DNA of 64,000 nucleotides from Candidatus Obscuribacterales bacterium (GCA_020050685.1 JAGVKG010000064.1:62001-126000); one strand, 5' to 3'; positions 33,544 through 43,655 are shown, counted from the first letter of the stretch. Numbers and translations: made by a program. The notes: a model not told the origin generated them from the sequence alone.

Positions 33544-35793
33544 TTATCCGCGTCCGCGGCGAGCCCGGAATCCGCCACCACCACCACCTGGTGCGAAGTT
33601 TTGCACGATGCGACCGGCGCGGAATCCACCGCCGCCGCCTCCACCACCGGGATTGAAGTTGGGAGCTACGCGACCGATGCGTTGGCGCCATCCGCCACCG
33701 CCAAGGTTACCCATAAAGTTTTGTGGAGCGTGAGCACGGAAGCCACCACCTGGGTTAAAGTTCTGAGCCATGTTTCCGACGCGTTGGCGCCATCCGCCAC
33801 CACCGAGGTTGCCCATGAAGTTTTGCGGAGCATGAGCACGGAAGCCGCCACCTTGGAAATTATTTGCGAGATTGTCTAGGCCGCGTCCCATGCGTTGACG
33901 CCATCCACCACCACCCATGAGATTTTCCATTCCATTATGCGGAGCACGAGCTGCCCAGGCATTACCCATAAGATTTTCCATGCCACGTGGTCCACGTGCT
34001 TGCCAGCCACCACCGAGATTCATTTCGTTTTGGCGGCCACGTAAGTGCCAACCACCGAGCGCTCCTAATGCAGCTCCAGCAGCCGGTCCAGCAAAAGGTG
34101 CAACACCGAAGTTACCGTTTCCAGGTTGGGCAAATCCAATTGGAGGCTGTTGGCCGTTGTGATTGTTCCAGGAGTGATTCCACCATCTACCGCCACCACC
34201 GCCAGCTCCAGGGGGAGCCAAGGGGCGGGAGCCGCCGTTGAAGCCGTCGCCTGGTTGTGCAATTGGTTGAATTGTAATTGGCGGTCTGCCACCATTATTC
34301 CAATTACCATTGCCGTTATTCCAGCCGCCACGATTCCAATTGCCATTACCAGGATATGAATTGTTGTAGTTATTCACAACTTGGCTGAAACCGGGTTGTT
34401 GTGGTTGGTAGTTGTTGTAACCACCACCCCAAGGATTGCCGTAGCCGCCACCATAGCCGCCGTAACCGCCACCCCAAGGATTGCCGTAGCCGCCGTAGCC
34501 GCCATAGCCACCGTAACCACTACCCCAACCGCCATAGCCACCGTAACCACCACCCCAACCGCCATAGCCGCCATAGCCACCATAGCCACCGTAGCCACCG
34601 TAGCCGCCACCCCAGCCATTATTCCAACTATTACCCCAACCGCCATAGCGATCATCGCTTTTAGCGGCCCAGATAATCGAACCAACAAGGTTGCCTATTG
34701 GACTGCCACCGAACATGCCGCCATAAAATGGATTGCCGTACATGCCCATGCCGTAGCCACCCATGCCATAGCCGCCGAGGCCGTACATGCCACCGTAGCC
34801 GCCAAGTCCGCCGTAGCCGCCATAACCACCCATGCCGAGATAAGGATTGGTGTACATATTGGCGTACATGCCTGTGGGCATGCCATTCCAATAACGACCG
34901 CCATAAGCACCACCGAAGCCACCACCGTAATATGGGTTGCCGTAGCCGCCCATGCCGAAACCACCAAGCCCACCCATGCCGTAACCGTCGAGTCCGGACA
35001 TGGACATCCAAGGGCTACCCCACCCGCCATAACCGCCGCGACCCCAGCCATAGCCGCCACGACCCCAACCGCCATAGCCACCACCCCAGAAATTGTCTGC
35101 TGTTGCAGCCATGATAATGGGCGGTGCGGCAAGAATTGCTTCACCAGCAAGACCACCAAGAACTCTACCCAGTCCACCTAAAACACTGCCGTGTTTTTCT
35201 GGTACACCATAAGAGCCGTCATATCCTGGCTGCTGATACGAGCCAGGATAGCCATTATAAGCACCAGGATACGCACCAGGTTGCTGTACAGTTTGTTGTT
35301 GCAATTGATCTATCGGTACGCGGACTTTGATGTTCTCTGTGTAATGTCCATTTGGATCTTTTGTATTTGCTTCGTCATGAATGATCAATTTGATCTTGCC
35401 GTCTGGCCCTTGGGCCATTGGCACAGAGAGTTGACCGTTTTGCAGGGATTCTACCGGCACTCTTACGGTCACTCTATCCATATTGTTTTGCACAGGCATT
35501 GCTGATTGACCAGGCATTGGCAGCCGGTCGTTGACGTTTACCTTTATATGTTGATTGTTATCTTGAAAAATTTGTTGAGGGATTCGCATCACCAAACGAT
35601 CACTGCCATTGCCCAGGCTTTGCACAATCGGAGTGGTGCTAACGGATCTATCAGAAACTGATCCGGCTGAAGCATATCCGGGAGGAATTGCCGCACCTCT
35701 ATATTGATTGAGCGAATCGCCTTGTGATTTTTGCGTTGTCCGATCGTTAGGACTCGGTTGCTCGCGTAAGAATTCACTAAAAGATGCTGACAT
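33544..35793 (-). CDS. Glycine/tyrosine-rich low-complexity protein
   Basis: 749 residues; TAGGGA precedes the ATG at 35793. Residues 1-190 contain three related segments (DRLVMRIPQQIFQDNNQHIKV, DRVTVRVPVESLQNGQLSVP, ENIKVRVPIDQLQQQ). A hydrophobic patch (GEAILAAPPIIMAATADN) leads to about 260 residues of GGYGG and GYGGWG repeats with scattered Met, Asn and Pro. The C-terminus is basic with repeats of the type GGGWRQR.G..A.NF.PGGGFRAHAPQNFMG and ends in RARRGRG. No signal peptide is seen. Composition resembles RGG/FG-type or silk-like disordered proteins that self-associate, but that is inference. It is convergent with the transporter operon. Confidence 0.75.
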   Translation of the reverse strand: MSASFSEFLREQPSPNDRTTQKSQGDSLNQYRGAAIPPGYASAGSVSDRSVSTTPIVQSLGNGSDRLVMRIPQQIFQDNNQHIKVNVNDRLPMPGQSAMPVQNNMDRVTVRVPVESLQNGQLSVPMAQGPDGKIKLIIHDEANTKDPNGHYTENIKVRVPIDQLQQQTVQQPGAYPGAYNGYPGSYQQPGYDGSYGVPEKHGSVLGGLGRVLGGLAGEAILAAPPIIMAATADNFWGGGYGGWGRGGYGWGRGGYGGWGSPWMSMSGLDGYGMGGLGGFGMGGYGNPYYGGGFGGAYGGRYWNGMPTGMYANMYTNPYLGMGGYGGYGGLGGYGGMYGLGGYGMGGYGMGMYGNPFYGGMFGGSPIGNLVGSIIWAAKSDDRYGGWGNSWNNGWGGGYGGYGGYGGYGGYGGWGGGYGGYGGWGSGYGGYGGYGGYGNPWGGGYGGYGGGYGNPWGGGYNNYQPQQPGFSQVVNNYNNSYPGNGNWNRGGWNNGNGNWNNGGRPPITIQPIAQPGDGFNGGSRPLAPPGAGGGGGRWWNHSWNNHNGQQPPIGFAQPGNGNFGVAPFAGPAAGAALGALGGWHLRGRQNEMNLGGGWQARGPRGMENLMGNAWAARAPHNGMENLMGGGGWRQRMGRGLDNLANNFQGGGFRAHAPQNFMGNLGGGGWRQRVGNMAQNFNPGGGFRAHAPQNFMGNLGGGGWRQRIGRVAPNFNPGGGGGGGGFRAGRIVQNFAPGGGGGGFRARRGRG

Positions 35794-36048
35794 GGTTATT
35801 TCCCTACTAGCTGATGGCGCCTGCTATAACTTCCGTATATTCAATTGCAGAATGGGGTGTTTGACAATGGGATTTTCCCCACGCAGTTGCTCATGTTTAA
35901 GCAAGCCAAAGGCCCGCGGTAATTTTTGCCGAGCCGGGCAATGTCAGTTTGGCTTCAATAGATAAAGCACAAGATAGAGCAAAAATCTATCTGGCAGCTC
36001 GTTTAGCAGCTTGCCGGATTGAAGTTTAGTTGGACAAACTCAATTGAA

Positions 36049-36558
36049 TTAGTGAGAAAAAATCATCGGCGCTATACGTGGGAGAAATACGAAAAGTCCA
36101 ACGATAAGCGAAACGGTGGAAGCACAAAGCACAGCAGCAGCGGCCGTGTCTTTGGCATAACGCGCGGAGTGGTGCCACTCCCCACCAGCCGACAAATTCA
36201 CTAAATGCTCTAAAGATGTATTTAAAAACTCTGTGGTTAAGACAAGTCCGATGGCAAAGCTCAAGGCTATCCAACTTGTCGTATCGATATTGAAGTAAAG
36301 CCCCCCAGCAATTACGGCAATTGCGGCAAGAAAATGAATGCGTACATTGCGTTCTTCTTTTAGACCGACCCATATGCCGTGGAAGGCATGATAAAACGAT
36401 TCAATCATTGTCAGCGCTCGTCCAGTCTTTTGCTGCCAGTCCCCAGGAATACTTATAGGAGGAATAATCACAGGCTTCCGAACATCTTTGGCTAGAGTTC
36501 GTTCAAGTACTTGATGATTCATTTGTTCCGTCGGGGCTGAAATAGTTTGATTCTCCAA
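36049..36558 (-). CDS. dgkA: Diacylglycerol / undecaprenol kinase
   Basis: 169 residues, with the DgkA family signature in EFLNTSLEHLVNL..HHSARYAKDTAAAAVL and three membrane helices. It phosphorylates diacylglycerol or undecaprenol at the inner membrane. The frame starts at TTG 36558; an in-frame ATG at 36522 gives a shorter, more usual protein and is a good alternative, as neither has a clear ribosome site. The N-terminal 50 residues before the first conserved ESFYHAFHGI are longer than in typical DgkA. It lies downstream of ybeY, as in many bacteria. Confidence 0.88.
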   Translation of the reverse strand: MENQTISAPTEQMNHQVLERTLAKDVRKPVIIPPISIPGDWQQKTGRALTMIESFYHAFHGIWVGLKEERNVRIHFLAAIAVIAGGLYFNIDTTSWIALSFAIGLVLTTEFLNTSLEHLVNLSAGGEWHHSARYAKDTAAAAVLCASTVSLIVGLFVFLPRIAPMIFSH

Positions 36559-36724
36559 ATGGGCAAATTCGATTTTGATCTTTGACTTTGCTTGGTCGAG
36601 CCTTCTTACCTAGTGGAGAGTGCCCGATTTGGCAAAGACGATAACATGCTTCATTCCGGGCAAGCAAGAGCAATTTGCTGAAGATGGCGCCAAACGTTGC
36701 TTGTCCGTCATGACTAATCATGCT

Positions 36725-37288
36725 TCATCTTGTGATGGCGCAGGCATCTAGGATCTGTTTTTGCCGGCCAAACATTTCCTTTTCCTCTTGCTTGGTCTCG
36801 TGATCAAAGCCTAGAAGGTGCAGGAAGCCGTGGACGACGAGAAATGCCATTTCCCGGTTAAATGAATGTCCGTATTCCTTTGCCTGTGCTTCTGCCTTCT
36901 CAACCGAAATGATGATTTCGCCAAATTCCCAGGCAATGCCTGGCTCCGGGGGCACAAGGCCCATGGGAAAGGAAAGTACGTCTGTGGCTGCGTTTTTGCC
37001 GCGCCACTGGGCGTTAAGCTCTTTGATTTGGCGATTTGAGACCAGGCTTAAGCTGAGTACGCCGCGTGACTCCAATTCTTTTAATGCCTTTAGGGTCAGG
37101 TGCTTAGGTTTTTTCTTTCTGAGATTGGCAAGCGTAGCCAGAGCTAGTTCTTGACTTGCATGCTTGAGCCAGGACTTATTTATCGTCCGGCTGCGCTGTC
37201 TGGAGGAAATTTCAATTGTAAAAGTCAATGCCAAAATCTCGATTGTCAAGAAGTTTCGCTTGCCTAAGGCAGCCAGCCATGTTAGCAT
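36725..37288 (-). CDS. ybeY: Endoribonuclease YbeY (rRNA maturation)
   Basis: 187 residues. The zinc-binding signature HGFLHLLGFDH is intact, and ATDVLSFPMG and GEIIISVEKA are the other conserved YbeY blocks. It acts in 16S rRNA 3' end maturation and ribosome quality control. The true start is uncertain: ATG 37288 has no Shine-Dalgarno, and the family-like N-terminus TFTIEISSRQRS begins about 20 residues later, possibly from a TTG. It runs divergently from the rimP operon and upstream of dgkA. Confidence 0.92.
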   Translation of the reverse strand: MLTWLAALGKRNFLTIEILALTFTIEISSRQRSRTINKSWLKHASQELALATLANLRKKKPKHLTLKALKELESRGVLSLSLVSNRQIKELNAQWRGKNAATDVLSFPMGLVPPEPGIAWEFGEIIISVEKAEAQAKEYGHSFNREMAFLVVHGFLHLLGFDHETKQEEKEMFGRQKQILDACAITR

Positions 37289-37312
37289 ATCAAGTTATAG
37301 GAAAGCTCTTAT

Positions 37313-37337
37313 CGTAGACTAGGTAAATTAGTCTACG
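37313..37337. promoter_or_regulatory. Perfect inverted repeat in the rimP/ybeY divergent region
   Basis: CGTAGACTA (37313-37321) and TAGTCTACG (37329-37337) pair perfectly around the 7-base loop GGTAAAT. It stands about 75 bases before rimP and 25 bases before ybeY. It could be an operator or a leader hairpin for either operon; no T-run follows. Confidence 0.6.
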
Positions 37338-37413
37338 GCATTATGCTGTCTGGCGTCCGTCTGGCTTCCTGGGTTCTGGATGCCGGCAGTTCATCATTTA
37401 GAAGGTATTGGTA

Positions 37414-37974
37414 GTGTCGCTGCAAACAAAATTGGACAAGATAACAGAACTTGCCGATGGCATTGTTAGCGCCTTGGGCATGATTGTGCTTGAGGTGAAA
37501 TTCTCTCAGCACGGCCAGCGCCGTACAATAGAAGTTACGTTGCATCGTCCTCATGGGCAAGTTGCACTTGAGGATTGTGAGCAAGTTAGCCGCGAGTTGG
37601 AAAAGCAACTTGATGAAATGGAACCACCGTTGATTGACAATGCCTACATGCTGGAAGTACAAAGCCCTGGACTTTGCCGCGTTTTAAAAACGGAACGTGA
37701 TTTCCAGGTTTTTTCTGGCGAAATGCTGGAAATAAAATCGCGTCAGAAAGTTGATGGGCTGGGCGATTACTTCAAAGGCAAATTGGTTAGTTTTGGTGAC
37801 GGCAGGCTGACAATTGGCAATCCTGAACCGATTGTTGTTAATACCAAATCAAAATCAAAGCATAAACCAAAGGCAGGCGCGGAGACCCTAGAGACAAGCA
37901 TGCCGGCCCAAGTCGAACTGGCGCAAAGTGAGCTTTTACAAGCACGACTTTACGCTGCCGAATTATTTAAATAA
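37414..37974 (+). CDS. rimP: Ribosome maturation factor RimP
   Basis: 186 residues from the GTG at 37414, which has AGAAGG 8 bases upstream; a TTG at 37408 is too close to that site. RimP assists 30S assembly. The N-terminal domain holds GMIVLEVKFSQHGQRRTIEVTL and the middle ALEDCEQVSRELEKQLDE and AYMLEVQSPGLCRVLKTERDF, matching the family (EVSSPGLDRPL type motif). The C-terminal SH3-like part is followed by a 40-residue Lys/Glu-rich tail. First gene of the translation operon. Confidence 0.92.
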   Translation: MSLQTKLDKITELADGIVSALGMIVLEVKFSQHGQRRTIEVTLHRPHGQVALEDCEQVSRELEKQLDEMEPPLIDNAYMLEVQSPGLCRVLKTERDFQVFSGEMLEIKSRQKVDGLGDYFKGKLVSFGDGRLTIGNPEPIVVNTKSKSKHKPKAGAETLETSMPAQVELAQSELLQARLYAAELFK

Positions 37975-37994
37975 GTACAACTGGAGGAAAGACC

Positions 37995-39128
37995 TTGATC
38001 AAAATAGGCGATAAGTTGCTTGAAGCAGCCGAAGAACTGGAAAGAGAGCGAAATATTCCGCAGGAAGAATTCATCTCCTATGTTTGCGATGCGATTGTCG
38101 CTGCTTATAAGAAAAAGGTTCCTGACCACGATGTAGAAGGTGTAAGAGCAATCTTTGATCACGAAACTGGTGAAATTGGTATCTTCGCGCCAAAAGAAGT
38201 GGTGAAGAAAGTTTCCAATGAATATCACGAAATCGGCTTGGCTGAGGCGCGTGATTTGATTCCTGACGTTGATATTGGTGAAGTTCTGGAAATTGAAGTT
38301 ACGCCACACGACTTTTCTGAGTTTGGCCGCATTGCTGCACAAACTGCTAAGCAGTTGATTACGCAGCGTTTGCGGGAAGCAGAGAAGGAATTGATCAAGA
38401 AGGAATTCGAAGCCAGACATGGCACTTGCACGACTGGTCAAATTGAGCGTATCGAAGTAATTAGCAATACGCGCAACAATGTGATTGTCAATCTGGGACG
38501 TGTGGAAGGCTGCATGCCATCACGCGAACAATTGCCTGGTGAAACATATCGTGTTGGCAATCGCGTGCGTGTTTATGTTTTGGAACTGCGTGAAACAGGG
38601 CGTGTACCGCAAATTATTGTTTCGCAAGCGCATCCGGAATTAGTGCGTGAATTGTTTGAACTTTATGTGCCGGAAATTGAAGATGGCACAGTCGAGATCA
38701 AATCGATTGCCCGAGAAGCCGGCTATAGAACAAAGATTGCCGTGCACTCTGATGATGCAGATGTTGATCCGGTTGGTGCTTGTATCGGAACACGCGGTGT
38801 GCGTATTCAAAATGTGGTGGCGGAATTGCGCAATGAAAAAATTGACGTTATCCGCTTCTCGCAAGATCCAGTTGATTACATCTCCAATGCATTAAGTCCA
38901 GCACGAATTACAACAGTGGCGCTCTATGAAGATTCACCGGAAATGGGTGGCAAGCGTGCTGAAGTAATTGTGCCTGACGATCAATTGAGTTTGGCAATTG
39001 GCAGAGGCGGACAGAACGTTCGTCTAGCTGCGAAGTTGACGAGCTGGAAGATTGATATCAAGTCGGAAAGCCAAACCGGCGGTTCTTATAATAAGAGCGT
39101 TGGTAGTGGTGTTGGTTCCGAAGGTTAG
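37995..39128 (+). CDS. nusA: Transcription termination/antitermination factor NusA
   Basis: 377 residues. Start is TTG 37995 with GGAGGAAAG just upstream. The order is the N-terminal RNA polymerase-binding domain, an S1 domain (TTGQIERIEVISNTRNNVIVNL.. region) and two KH domains (VDPVGACIGTRGVRIQNV and LSLAIGRGGQNVRLAAKLT). It stops right after KH2 plus a short tail, so it lacks the acidic repeats of the proteobacterial protein, as in Gram-positive and cyanobacterial NusA. It lies 20 bases after rimP. Confidence 0.96.
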   Translation: MIKIGDKLLEAAEELERERNIPQEEFISYVCDAIVAAYKKKVPDHDVEGVRAIFDHETGEIGIFAPKEVVKKVSNEYHEIGLAEARDLIPDVDIGEVLEIEVTPHDFSEFGRIAAQTAKQLITQRLREAEKELIKKEFEARHGTCTTGQIERIEVISNTRNNVIVNLGRVEGCMPSREQLPGETYRVGNRVRVYVLELRETGRVPQIIVSQAHPELVRELFELYVPEIEDGTVEIKSIAREAGYRTKIAVHSDDADVDPVGACIGTRGVRIQNVVAELRNEKIDVIRFSQDPVDYISNALSPARITTVALYEDSPEMGGKRAEVIVPDDQLSLAIGRGGQNVRLAAKLTSWKIDIKSESQTGGSYNKSVGSGVGSEG

Positions 39129-39148
39129 CGATATGAGGTTACATTATC

Positions 39149-39613
39149 CTGGAAAGAAAAGCTCATGTTAAAACAGCCAAACACTTGCGTGTTTGTGTTG
39201 CTTGCCGCCAGTTCAAAGCGCGGCAGGAACTTGTTCGCTTAACTTGTGATCATGTAACTAGAAATGTATTAGTGAATTGTCAGGGAAGCATTTTTGCTTC
39301 TCCTGAGATGAGCGCTCTTTCTGCGTATGCAGGAGAGCTTCTAGCAAAAGGCTTGGCTGGCAAACCTTTTGGACGTTCGGCCTATGTTTGTTTTACCTTG
39401 GAATGCATAGGGCAACTTGCCAGTAAAAATCAGAAAAACCGCAATCAGAGTGGTCGCTTAATTGGCGCTCTTTCTGGTCGGTCGCGCAAGTCAAAAGGCG
39501 CTGCTAGTGGCGAAAGCCTCTCGCGGCGATGCTCGCTTGAGCCACAAATTATTGAGCAATTGTTGCACTTCTGTACAGATAGTGCTCAAACGTGCCAAAA
39601 TACACAAGGGTAG
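39149..39613 (+). CDS. ylxR: YlxR-family RNA-binding protein (DUF448)
   Basis: Small RNA-binding protein found between nusA and infB in many bacteria. The signature LRVCVACRQFKARQELVRL is followed by GRSAYVCFTLECIGQLA. The start is unclear. A TTG at 39185 would cut off the usual basic residues before R.C.ACR and has no ribosome site. A CTG at 39149 would add ERKAHVKTAKH and sits 9 bases from GAGGT at 39135-39139, so I use it. The C-terminal 60 residues are an unusual basic/Ser-rich extension. It overlaps nothing but ends just before the infB ribosome site. Confidence 0.8.
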   Translation: MERKAHVKTAKHLRVCVACRQFKARQELVRLTCDHVTRNVLVNCQGSIFASPEMSALSAYAGELLAKGLAGKPFGRSAYVCFTLECIGQLASKNQKNRNQSGRLIGALSGRSRKSKGAASGESLSRRCSLEPQIIEQLLHFCTDSAQTCQNTQG

Positions 39614-39624
39614 GAGGGTCTTCA

Positions 39625-42306
39625 ATGAACGACCGAGTCAGAATTTACGAACTTGCAAGGCAGATGAATCTTCCGAATCAGGATTTGATCAATGCTTTGC
39701 GCGAGCTCGGTTATGACGTTAAGAGCCATTCCAGCACTATTGAAGGGGCAACTGTTGGCCTTCTGATTGCTGCGTTAGGCAAGAAAAAATCTGGTGAAAA
39801 GCCAGCCGCGGCTCCCAAAGCAGCAAAAACACAAGCGAAGGCTCAAGTGCCACCGCCTCCGCCAGAGCCGGTTGTTGTGAAGCCACGCGTTCTTTCACGC
39901 CGTAAACCAGGCGCTGAGCCAATTGATACCGAACCGGTTCAAGAAGTTGCTCCACCGCCTCCTGCTGTTGTACCAGAAGAGAAGCCAGAAGAAGAAGCTC
40001 CATCACCGGCACCAACTCCAACAAGAGTTCCACTCTATCAAACGGTCGATTCGCCTATTGGTAAAGTGCAAAGAATTTCTCAATCAGCCGATAGACCAAG
40101 CTATCGTCCAGGTGAAAAGCCCGGTCAAAAGCCGGCTGATAAGCCAGGCGATAAGATTGCGGCTAAGGTGAGCCCGGATTCGACTCCGGAGACAAGCAAG
40201 GCTCAACCGGAAGTTATTGAAAGACCAAAATCATCAGAGTCCCCGGACAGATCGCAGCAAAAGATTGCTGCCAAGACTCAGCCAGAATCACCAGCTCAAG
40301 ATGGTCAGGATGATTCAGGCAAAACTAAAAAACCGGCTATTTTGGATCTGCCTTCGCAATCGATGCGACCAAATGCACCATCTGTGCCAATTCGTGTGGC
40401 GGCGCCATCAGTGCGAGCCACTCCACCAAGGCCGCCTAAACAACATAGATCTTCTGCACCGACGGAAAGACATCTTCACCAACAAAAGAAGGACGATAAG
40501 GCTCGTCAGGCTGCTGCCACAATCGAAAAGCCAAAAATTGTTGTTCTCAACCAAGCGCTTTCTGTTAAAGATCTGGCAGACAAGATGGCTGTTTCCGAGA
40601 CTGAAATTATCAAACGCTTGTTCATGAAGGGCTTCATGCGCACGGTCAACCAGCTGGTTGAACTAGAGTTGGCTCGCGACGTAGCAATTGAAATGGAATA
40701 CGAAGTACTGGAAGAAGAGTTCAGTACAGAAGAAGCCAAGGAAGAAAAGGTTCTTTCTGAAGAAGACAAGAAAGCCTTGGTCATTCGTCCGCCGGTTGTC
40801 ACCATTATGGGTCACGTTGACCACGGTAAGACAAGCTTGCTTGATGCGATTCGTCAAACCAAGTTCTTGTTGACAGATGCAGAAGCCGGTGGTATCACTC
40901 AACACATCGGCGCATATCACGTTGAAGTGCCAAGTGAAGATGGCAGCATGCGTCAGATTGTATTCTTAGATACACCTGGTCACGAAGCGTTTACAGCTAT
41001 GCGTGCACGTGGTGCTAAAGCAACAGACATTGCAATTTTGGTTGTTGCCGCTGATGATGGTGTGATGCCGCAAACAATTGAGGCTATCGATCACGCCAAA
41101 GCTGCTGGTGTGCCAATGATTGTGGCTGTGAATAAGGTGGATAAGGCGGAATCCGATCCGGATCGCGTGCTTTCACAGTTAATGGAACATGATTTGGTTC
41201 CCGACAAATATGGTGGCGATACAGTTACCGTAAGTGTTTCGGCTAAAAAGCGTACGGGTCTGGAAGAACTTCTGGAAATGATTCTTCTGGTTGCTGATAT
41301 GCAGGAGCTTAAAGCTAATCCTGATGCGCCAGCCTCTGGTGTGATCATTGAAGCAGAACTGTCTCGTGGTCGTGGTGCTGTTGCTACTGCCCTTGTGCAA
41401 AACGGTACTTTGCGCGAAGGCGATTACTTGGTGGCAGGCGGAGCGGCTGGCCGCGTAAGAGCATTGTTTGATGATCGTGGTGCCCGCGTGAAAGCGGCCG
41501 GACCATCAATGCCAGTGGAAGTGCTTGGTTTGGATGAAGTTCCTCAAGCCGGCGATAGATTTGAAGCGACAGAAGATATTCAAGCTGCTAAAACTATTGT
41601 TGAATCACGCCGCTTAATTGAACAAGAACGCCGTGGACACCGCGTCACACTGGAATCCTTGCACGATTTACTTGAGCAAGGCGAAGTGAAAGACTTAAAT
41701 GTGATTGTCAAAGCCGATGTGCAGGGAACGGCCGAAGCAATTGCCGAACAAGTACGCAAATTGACGAGCAAGGAAGTACAAGTTCGTGTCTTGCGCGTTT
41801 CTTCCGGTGATATTTCGGAAAACGATGTGAACTTGGCAGCATCATCAAATGCCATCATCATCGGCTTCAATGTTCAGCCAGATCAAAACGCCAACAAGGT
41901 AAGAGAATCGTCTGGTGTTGATATTCGTACCTACAACATCATTTATCAGATTACAGACGATCTGGAAATGGCTATCCAAGGTTTGATCAAGCCAATTCGA
42001 GAAGAGATCCAAATCGGTACGGCAGAAATCCGCCAGGTCTTCAAATTTGGCAAAGGTCTCTCAATTGCCGGTTGTATGGTCACCAGTGGCAAGATCACAC
42101 GTGGTGCAATTGTACGCGTCGAGCGTGGCGGACAAACCGTCTACGATGGCAAGCTCGATACGCTCAAGCGCTTCAAGGACGATGCCAAAGAAGTTGCCTC
42201 AGGCTTTGAATGCGGCATGAGCTTCGAAAAATTCAATGATTTTGCAGAAGGTGACACGGTCAAGGCATTCACGATTCAAGAAACTAAGCGTGAACCGACG
42301 CGCTAA
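39625..42306 (+). CDS. infB: Translation initiation factor IF-2
   Basis: 893 residues from the ATG at 39625, chosen because GGAGGG lies 6 bases upstream; the frame is open to 39592. The N-terminus has the IF-2N helix-turn motif ([33 protein letters not shown]), then about 270 residues of disordered Pro/Lys/Glu-rich linker, a second IF-2N segment near 310 ([25 protein letters not shown]), the G domain from about 390 ([31 protein letters not shown]), and the beta-barrel and C-terminal fMet-tRNA domains. GTPase that places initiator tRNA on the 30S subunit. Confidence 0.97.
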   Translation: MNDRVRIYELARQMNLPNQDLINALRELGYDVKSHSSTIEGATVGLLIAALGKKKSGEKPAAAPKAAKTQAKAQVPPPPPEPVVVKPRVLSRRKPGAEPIDTEPVQEVAPPPPAVVPEEKPEEEAPSPAPTPTRVPLYQTVDSPIGKVQRISQSADRPSYRPGEKPGQKPADKPGDKIAAKVSPDSTPETSKAQPEVIERPKSSESPDRSQQKIAAKTQPESPAQDGQDDSGKTKKPAILDLPSQSMRPNAPSVPIRVAAPSVRATPPRPPKQHRSSAPTERHLHQQKKDDKARQAAATIEKPKIVVLNQALSVKDLADKMAVSETEIIKRLFMKGFMRTVNQLVELELARDVAIEMEYEVLEEEFSTEEAKEEKVLSEEDKKALVIRPPVVTIMGHVDHGKTSLLDAIRQTKFLLTDAEAGGITQHIGAYHVEVPSEDGSMRQIVFLDTPGHEAFTAMRARGAKATDIAILVVAADDGVMPQTIEAIDHAKAAGVPMIVAVNKVDKAESDPDRVLSQLMEHDLVPDKYGGDTVTVSVSAKKRTGLEELLEMILLVADMQELKANPDAPASGVIIEAELSRGRGAVATALVQNGTLREGDYLVAGGAAGRVRALFDDRGARVKAAGPSMPVEVLGLDEVPQAGDRFEATEDIQAAKTIVESRRLIEQERRGHRVTLESLHDLLEQGEVKDLNVIVKADVQGTAEAIAEQVRKLTSKEVQVRVLRVSSGDISENDVNLAASSNAIIIGFNVQPDQNANKVRESSGVDIRTYNIIYQITDDLEMAIQGLIKPIREEIQIGTAEIRQVFKFGKGLSIAGCMVTSGKITRGAIVRVERGGQTVYDGKLDTLKRFKDDAKEVASGFECGMSFEKFNDFAEGDTVKAFTIQETKREPTR

Positions 42307-42347
42307 GTCGTTCTTTTCAATTCGTCGGATAATCGAACCTAAATATC

Positions 42348-42701
42348 ATGTCTACTCCCAGAGCACTTAGGGTTTCACAATCAGTCAAGCGAGAGCTTTC
42401 ACAAATGCTCGCGCGTGACTTAAAAGACGAACGCATATCTGGGTTGGTATCGGTAACGGATGTGGAAATGACGCCGGATTGCCGGTCAGCACGCGTTTAC
42501 ATTTCTGTATATGGAAGCGAAGAGCAAGCAAATAAAACCCTGGAAGCCTTGAAAGATCAAACAGGCTTTATTCGGGGCGAGATTTGCCGTCGGCTTTCAC
42601 TGAGATTTGCACCCGAGCTTGCCTTTCGTTTAGACAATTCGCTTGAGCGTGGTGCACGCGTATCAGAAATCATTTCCAAAATTTCTCGCGGAGAAATATA
42701 G
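42348..42701 (+). CDS. rbfA: Ribosome-binding factor A
   Basis: 117 residues, a KH-like 30S maturation and cold-adaptation factor. Family features: N-terminal RVSQSVKRELSQMLARDLKDERISGLVSVTDVEMTPDCRSARVYISV and the C-terminal LRFAPELAFRLDNSLERGARVSEII. Sits between infB and truB in the conserved order, 41 bases after infB. Confidence 0.95.
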   Translation: MSTPRALRVSQSVKRELSQMLARDLKDERISGLVSVTDVEMTPDCRSARVYISVYGSEEQANKTLEALKDQTGFIRGEICRRLSLRFAPELAFRLDNSLERGARVSEIISKISRGEI

Positions 42702-42707
42702 TGGCGA

Positions 42708-43655
42708 ATGGATCTCGCAGCGAAAGCAAGCCAAAACTTTTTTCTCAATATAAATAAACCACGCGGTAAAACCGCACATGATGTGGTTTATCAGGTCCGT
42801 AAGCTTCTAAAAATATCCCGGGTGGGTCATGGTGGCACCCTGGATCCAATGGCTGAAGGTGTGCTGCCAATTGCTGTCGGTAAATGTACGCGCCTAATTC
42901 GCTTTTTGGTTGGAACTAAAACTTATAAAGCCGGAATCTTGCTTGGTCAATCGACTACTACCGATGACATCGAGGGCAGGGTTCTCTCTCAATCGGATGT
43001 TTTACCGGATGAGCAAGCGATTCGCCAAGCCTTGAATTTATTTTCCGGCAAGCTTGAGCAATTGCCACCAGATTACTCTGCTGTTCACTATCAAGGCAAA
43101 CGTCTTTACCAATTGGCACGTGTTGGGCAAGTGCCAGAGGATATCAAGGCACGCTCTGTGGAAGTCTATAGTCTGGATGTGGTGGCATCGAAGCCACCGC
43201 ATTTGGAATTAGTGATTAGCTGCTCGGCTGGCACGTATATAAGATCTATTGCGCGCGATCTAGGAGCGAAGTTGGGTTGTGGTGGATGTCTGGAATCTTT
43301 AGTTAGGACTGCAGCCGGACCATTTGTGCTTGAAAGTTCTGTGACTCTGGAAGAACTGGCAAAGTTGATTGAAGACGGACAACTTGCTTCCGCCATGGTC
43401 AAACCAAGCACTGTTCTCGGCTTGCCCAATCTCGATATCAAAAAAGAATCCGTGCAGAAACTTGTCTTTGGTCAAACGATTCATCGAGAGGCAGATTCAG
43501 CGCATGCTGGCCAAAGTAATTCTCAGGATGGCGCGGACGCCGCATTCGATTTCGATTTCGTTTCCGTTAGTTATGGCGGCGACATCATTGCTGTTTGTCG
43601 TTCGACCGGGGAAGGCAATTTGCAGCCGGAGGTAGTAATGACCAATGGAGAGTAA
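42708..43655 (+). CDS. truB: tRNA pseudouridine(55) synthase TruB
   Basis: 315 residues. The catalytic Asp is in GHGGTLDPMAEGVLPIAVG, preceded by NKPRGKTAHDVV, and later PPDYSAVHYQGKRLYQLAR and GTYIRSIARDLG, all TruB signatures. It makes pseudouridine 55 in the T-loop of tRNAs. A C-terminal PUA-like region follows with a low-complexity insert (QSNSQDGADAAFDFDF). It starts 6 bases after rbfA and overlaps the next gene by 11 bases. Confidence 0.96.
   Translation: MDLAAKASQNFFLNINKPRGKTAHDVVYQVRKLLKISRVGHGGTLDPMAEGVLPIAVGKCTRLIRFLVGTKTYKAGILLGQSTTTDDIEGRVLSQSDVLPDEQAIRQALNLFSGKLEQLPPDYSAVHYQGKRLYQLARVGQVPEDIKARSVEVYSLDVVASKPPHLELVISCSAGTYIRSIARDLGAKLGCGGCLESLVRTAAGPFVLESSVTLEELAKLIEDGQLASAMVKPSTVLGLPNLDIKKESVQKLVFGQTIHREADSAHAGQSNSQDGADAAFDFDFVSVSYGGDIIAVCRSTGEGNLQPEVVMTNGE

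Noticed and set aside
34381-35181. 266-codon Ala/Thr/Ile-rich plus-strand frame
   Set aside because: Antisense of GGY repeats; composition is dictated by the repeat.
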